Shown one piece after another: positions 58,748 through 64,000 of a stretch of 64,000 bases of DNA. The stretch is from Umbilicaria muhlenbergii. Lineage: Eukaryota > Ascomycota > Lecanoromycetes > Umbilicariales > Umbilicariaceae. The stretch is taken from NCBI GenBank assembly GCA_000611775.1, contig KK106981.1:7462312-7526311 (forward strand), in the 5' to 3' direction. The notes under the pieces were generated by a model that saw nothing but the letters and a program-made list of their open reading frames with translations, was not told where the DNA came from and ran no database searches. Position 1 is the first letter of the stretch. Each line of letters opens with the position of its first letter. The position numbers were made by a program, and so were the translations under genes.

Positions 58748-61090
58748 TCATGCGGCTTTGAAGCTTGCAGCCCACTCCTCGTATCTCGCAGTCATCTCAG
58801 GCGTTACCTGTCGATGCATGCCGGCCAATGCAATGTCAAAGTGCTTGCGGCGGATCCGTTGCTGCCCTCCAACTTGCTCCTGTTCATCAAGGGCCGCATA
58901 GCCAGCCTTCTGACAAATGCTGACGAGCTCGGCTCCTGAGTAGCCTTCAGTCACCTGTGCCATTTCTGCGATATCCACATCCTCACACACATCCATACGA
59001 CGGATCCTAATTTGTAGAATCTCTTGCCGAGCTTCAAAATCCGGCAAGCCGACGTACAGTACCGTATCAAGCCGTCCGGGACGCATCAATGCTGGATCGA
59101 GGACCTCGGGTTTGTTGGTCGCGGCAAGAACGAAGACCCCTTTCAACAGTTCAATCCCATCAAGTTCGTTGAGCAGGGTCGTAAGAACGTTGAGTGCTCC
59201 GTGTTGAGCCGTCCCGTTTCTCGATGCGCCAATGGCTTCAATCTCGTCGAAAAAGATGATGCTTGGGCTTGCCGCCCTGGCCTTCCGAAAGACCTCCCGC
59301 AAAGCTCGTTCTGATTCGCCGACATACATACTTAGTAACTCCGCTCCTTTGACGGCAATAAAATTGAGACCAGCTTCGGTGGCAACAGCTTTTGCGGAAA
59401 GAGTTTTGGAGCAACCAGGGGGTCCATAAAGAAGGAGGCCCTTCTTTGGTTCAATGCCCAATCGTTCCATTTCAGCAGGGTACTACACCAAGTTAGCTCG
59501 ACATTCCTTCGCATACCTAGTTTCATCAAATCAGCGTACCTTGAACGGCCATTCGACTGCCTGCTTGAGACTCTTTTTGAGTTCAGGCTGACCCCCAATA
59601 TCAGACCATTTGACCTTGGGGGTTTCTAAGAAAACTTCCCGCATAGCTGTAGGTCGTATATCCAGAAAGGCTTCGTTCAAATCTATTTCCGTTACTTCAA
59701 TCACAGCTTCGTCTTCCGTGTGGCCTTCTCCGATGCCACCAACGGCAATGCTCTGAGCGATGCCATTTGACCCGGAATGCTCCTGGTCGATGCACATTAC
59801 CACACGGCCCTTGGCCTTGTCTACAGACAGTTGTACCAATCTGTCCAAATCTGCCCCGACAAAACCATGGGTACGATCGCCAAGACTCTCCAGCTCCGTC
59901 GCCGCTGCGTTTCTTGGCAGTCCACTGATAATCTTGAGGATCTCTGTTCTTGTTCTCGAATCAGGAATAGGTATTTCGATGTCGAATTCAAAGCACCCTG
60001 GGCCCCTCAACGCCTCGTCAATGTCTTTCAGCCTATTCGTAGCTGCAATTACGAAGACTCGAGAGCCATTGAGACGGTTCAATTCTTCCCCTAGACTTGG
60101 TGCAATGTTAATATACCTTTGTACATCTTGAGGAATTGCTTTGCCAGCAACAGACTCGAGACGATCAATAATTACAACACTCGGTTGGTGGCGAAGGGCA
60201 TCCGCAAAAATTCGATGCACTGCCGCCTCAGTATCACCTATATGACGACCGCCAACGGTCATGTCAATCTTGAGCACTTTCCGCCACGGAGCGGCCGCAA
60301 CTTTATTGAGTAGTAGGGTTTTGCCAGTCCCTGGTGGACCATGTAGTATAAGCCCGCCACGTCTTGGTCGATAATATGCTGGAAGCTTCAGCTTCCTTGC
60401 TTCTCCGCTATAGGCCGACAGTCGTTCGTTGAGCTGCGCTAATTGACGGTCAAGACCTCCGATTCCGTCACGGGGTACATAGAGCCTCTCATAATGGAAA
60501 TCTGTAAGAGCAGATCCTAGTGGAGGAACACTTCCTAAGTAGATCTCCGAGGAAGGTCGCATCCTGTATAGGACGTGACCATCCTGTGCCGCGTTAATAG
60601 CTTCTACCTTGAATGATCTTCGTTGGTCTTTGACTTCAATGTCTTCAAAGACCATTCCAGGATAGATCACTTCTGCCCTAGTGAGCGGGTACTCAAGAAA
60701 CCACGCCCAATGCGCTCGTTCATCATCAGTGAGGCTGGCATGTGGAAGCGCCGAGCTATCCCGCGGCACCTCTGTGAGCTGAACCGCTTGTACATCTGAG
60801 ATTGTGCCATCTCCGCCAAATATGAAGATCTTATCGCCCAATTTCAAGTCATAGAGGCTCTGGAGTGTCTTCGAGGTCTGCACCACTGTGTCCTGGATTT
60901 TTTCGGGCGCGGTCCACGCAATCGCAGGCTTTGAGCTTCCTCTAGGGGTCTGTATCTGACAGGTATCGCCAGCACGGAGTTTGTGCAGTAGCAAGCTTGC
61001 GGGTGACAAATAGATCCGGAAGACATCTTTGAGGTCAGTACGTGGCGATTTGGAGAATGGCCGTACAATATACGTTCGATTGTCCGTCAT
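58748..61090 (-). CDS. afg2: Afg2/Drg1-type double AAA ATPase
   Basis: Two exons (61090-59540, 59482-58748; 57-nt intron, gtacgc...tag) give 761 aa. A Cdc48-like N-domain (about 1-200) is followed by two AAA domains. D1 has Walker A GPPGTGKT (251-258) and an AATNR sensor, but its Walker B reads VVIIDR (305-310), with Arg where the catalytic Glu should be. D2 has the Afg2-signature Walker A GPPGCSKT (537-544), a normal IIFFDEIE Walker B and RPGRLD arginine-finger region. In yeast, Afg2/Drg1 (Spata5 in animals) strips Rlp24 from exported pre-60S particles in the cytoplasm. Cdc48 and Rix7 are excluded by the CSKT motif and domain lengths. Confidence 0.9.
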
Positions 61091-61407
61091 TGCGGTCGAA
61101 TTCTAATTTCAAGATTCAACCTCATCCAAACTCCTGGTTCGGCCAATTGTGCGCTTCACAGTTGATCGAGGGTCGAGGAGACAGATTCCAATAGTGTATA
61201 ATGTTCATATTGCCGTCAGCTTGCCTGGCACTCGTCAACGTCTTGGTATGACAGGGTGATGTGGATGGCGCATTTTGCGGCGCATTGAAGTTCTAAGGTT
61301 CAGAAAGATGAACTTTTGGCAACGGCCGAAATACGGGGCCGAAACCCCCCACTGATCAGAAGATGCCACACAACACTTGACGTCGCTCGCCGGTCTGTTC
61401 AACATTG
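61091..61407. other. divergent promoter region
   Basis: 317 bases between the Afg2 start and the start of the putative mitochondrial protein; nothing else seen. Confidence 0.5.
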
Positions 61408-62670
61408 ATGCCCACATTCCGACTCCTGTCACCGCATTTTTTGTTACCGGCATGGAACGTGGGTAACCTCGGTCAATTGCGGTGGCTCCACGGCTCAAGC
61501 CCATACCGGGCCAACAATGCGCCCAAGCAGACATCTGGGAGTCAGCTATCATTGTTCGATGAGCTTTTCCCAGAACAAGCTGTAAAAGGCTCGAAGAACG
61601 ATCGCCGTCCTGAAGAGGGGATGAGACACGTGCCCCGCCTTCCACTGCCAGATCTCGAGGAGGCTACCCCAAGTCCGCAGCCAGAAGGCATCTCTAATGT
61701 TGGATCACAATGGAGTGAGAGAGCCAAAAAGTTGGATGCATTCCGGAAAGAGGACATGACGGTCCTTGTTTTCCGGAGGGCAAGCAAATCTTTGGATGAA
61801 AGCGACTTTAGGCGCATGGTCCCCAAGGGTCAGCACATTGAGGAGTGGAGAGGGCCGGGAGACATCCTGAAAGGTACATGTAGCGGCTGCCACATCAAGC
61901 CCGTCCGCGTGCAGTATCACTAACATATTATCGCAGTCATTCCTGGGCGAGATCCGCATACGCTGCAGCCGTTGGAGCACTACTTCCTCTTGTTTCCCAA
62001 CCCTGCCAGTGCGCGAGCATATCAAGATCATGCTGGTAGAACTCATCGCATGGCGAGGACGCATATGCCAACATCTATAACATCACCACTACCACCTACC
62101 CGAGGGATGGTCGTCAGCGGTGAAGACGTCCATGCACTCCTACAAGACTACGCCCTATGTCCACCGTCGCAGACGCTAAGCCTGAGGACTCTGTTCTCCC
62201 CCTCCTCGCACAGTCACTTGATCAGACAGGTCATTGCCAAGTCCGTCAAGCGCCTTTTAGATCATGGCGGCTACGATGCGGTGGTTCAACCACATGATAA
62301 GACGGCGAAGGCGGTCCTGCTCTGGGTTGAAGGATACCAGCCGTCAACACACGCCCTCAAAGACGTCATAGCTCGAGACGGATCAGACAGGGGCATGAGT
62401 TGGGGGATCACCGATGGAGAGGGGTCCATTGAGAAATTGAAAATCCCAGCGCCCGCTGTGGAAGAGCCCGAGGAATCGGGCTCTGTGGCGGACTTGGAGC
62501 TGAGACCACGGAAACACGCCAGCTTTTCCAGATGGATCCTTACGTTTGATGACGAAGTAGAGGCAAGGAGATTTGCACGTTGCTGGCATCGACGGCCGTA
62601 TCCCATGCCCAACGATAGGGTTATCTTCGGTGAGTCTTCGCCGCTAGTGCATGCAGAGTTCTTGTGGTGA
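61408..62670 (+). CDS. putative mitochondrial protein of unknown function
   Basis: I do not recognise a domain. Exons 61408-61873 and 61937-62670 (63-nt intron, gtacat...cag) give 399 aa. The N-terminus (MPTFRLLSPHFLLPAWN ... RWLHGSSPYRANN) is basic and hydroxylated without acids, like a mitochondrial presequence. A middle block (DMTVLVFRRASKSLDESDFRRMVPKG, GDILKVIPGRDPHTLQPLEHYFLLF) suggests an RRM-like alpha/beta fold, and FSRWILTFDDEVEARRFARCWHRRPYP near the end suggests a second one. The protein ends PLVHAEFLW. A gtgagt donor near 62630 could extend it into another exon, but I found no convincing acceptor. Confidence 0.7.
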
Positions 62671-63284
62671 GGCTTCAAGCTGGGGCGTAGAGTACTCGGC
62701 TCCCGATTTAGCTTCTGAAGTTCTTTGCATGACGACCTCCGATGTGCTCGTGCCGAAGCACAAAAAGTTGAGAAGTATTGGCGTATTGCACGGTTCATTC
62801 GAGGTTACTCCTCTTTCATGCAACTTTGTTGCTCATCAACAAACCCGCCTTTTCAGTATTCACGTTCATCGATGGTTCTATTCCTACACCAGACACCCAA
62901 GCTGGCGCCAAGTCGAGTGGCTTTGATGGAGATTAGTGATCAAGTCAGAAATTCTTCGGTGCGACTGTGCCTAACGCCCTGGTTCAATATCCCAGAGTCG
63001 TCCCCCCATGACTCAGACCCACATCGTCCGCAAGCATGCAAGTAAATACCTCTTTGTGATCTATCAAGCTATTTTAAGCTGCTCCGGCAGCAGAACAGCT
63101 CGCTGCTGGGAATTAAGGGTCCGTCTTCTTTTCTCACGGCGCGCGAGACCCTTCTCCCAACGTCCTCCAAACACCTCCGCCCTCAGCGTGCATCCATCAT
63201 AGATGTTCGAAGCATCGACACGTATTGTGTGACAGTGTGTCCCATTGCTTCTCGCACAATCCAGCTACCTCGGAACCAAAACTC
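62671..63284. other. convergent 3' intergenic
   Basis: About 610 bases between the ends of the putative mitochondrial protein gene (+) and the Rab gene (-). No supported gene. Confidence 0.5.
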
Positions 63285-63930
<646 letters not shown>

Positions 63931-64000
63931 CTACAGCACAGCGGAGCAGTTAGTCACATCAGAAGTATGGCGCATTTAGAGCCAAAGCTTTAGCACCGCC

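Overview
The window is nuclear DNA of a filamentous ascomycete (Pezizomycotina). The genes carry many short introns (about 50-90 nt, GT-AG, with one GC-AG), spacing is compact, and the gene set is typical of the group: ATR/UvsB, HacA with its IRE1-type intron, CclA/Bre2, SrgA/Sec4, a GRIP golgin and Nic96 with an FG-rich N-terminus. The class is not resolved from sequence alone. Exon joins were worked out by hand from splice motifs, reading-frame continuity and family knowledge.

Layout. 1-5.3 kb: 3' half of an ATR checkpoint kinase (+) and an RNPS1-type SR/RRM splicing factor (-). 5.3-7.6 kb: a damaged intron-bearing tRNA-Thr and a decayed tandem array with a period of about 111 bp. 7.6-13.8 kb: an FGGY carbohydrate kinase and a rhodanese-PTP phosphatase (both -), separated by simple repeats. 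13.8-22 kb: a gene-poor stretch with an F-box-like protein (-), a decayed SNF2-type ATPase gene bracketed by imperfect inverted repeats, and a membrane acyltransferase (-). 22-24.2 kb: mini-satellites and no gene. 24.2-40.5 kb: dense housekeeping: EMC10 (-), Nic96 (+), an unknown protein (+), Lunapark (-), Imh1-like GRIP golgin (+) and an SRPK kinase (+). 40.5-49.5 kb: an uncertain acidic ORF, an SDR (-), hacA (-), a 636-bp TA-flanked MITE and bystin/Enp1 (-). 49.7-56.1 kb: CclA/Bre2 (+), a Tda3-like FAD oxidoreductase (-), a second SDR (+) and NC2-beta (+). 56-58.7 kb: a gene-poor region with an intact intron-bearing tRNA-Asn. 58.7-64 kb: Afg2/Drg1-type AAA ATPase (-), a putative mitochondrial protein (+) and the 3' part of the Rab GTPase SrgA/Sec4 (-).

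Functionally the genes are independent housekeeping units, not a pathway cluster. Several touch secretion and ER biology (HacA, EMC10, Lunapark, Imh1, Sec4); others serve ribosome biogenesis (Enp1, Afg2), chromatin and transcription (CclA, NC2-beta), RNA processing (RNPS1, SRPK), DNA-damage signalling (ATR) and nuclear transport (Nic96). I see no metabolic gene cluster, CRISPR array or prophage-like system.

The most notable observations are the complete hacA non-canonical intron with its RNA fold, the SNF2-like relic between inverted repeats, the 111-bp array, the MITE, the degenerate Walker B in Afg2 domain 1 and the GC-AG intron in NC2-beta.
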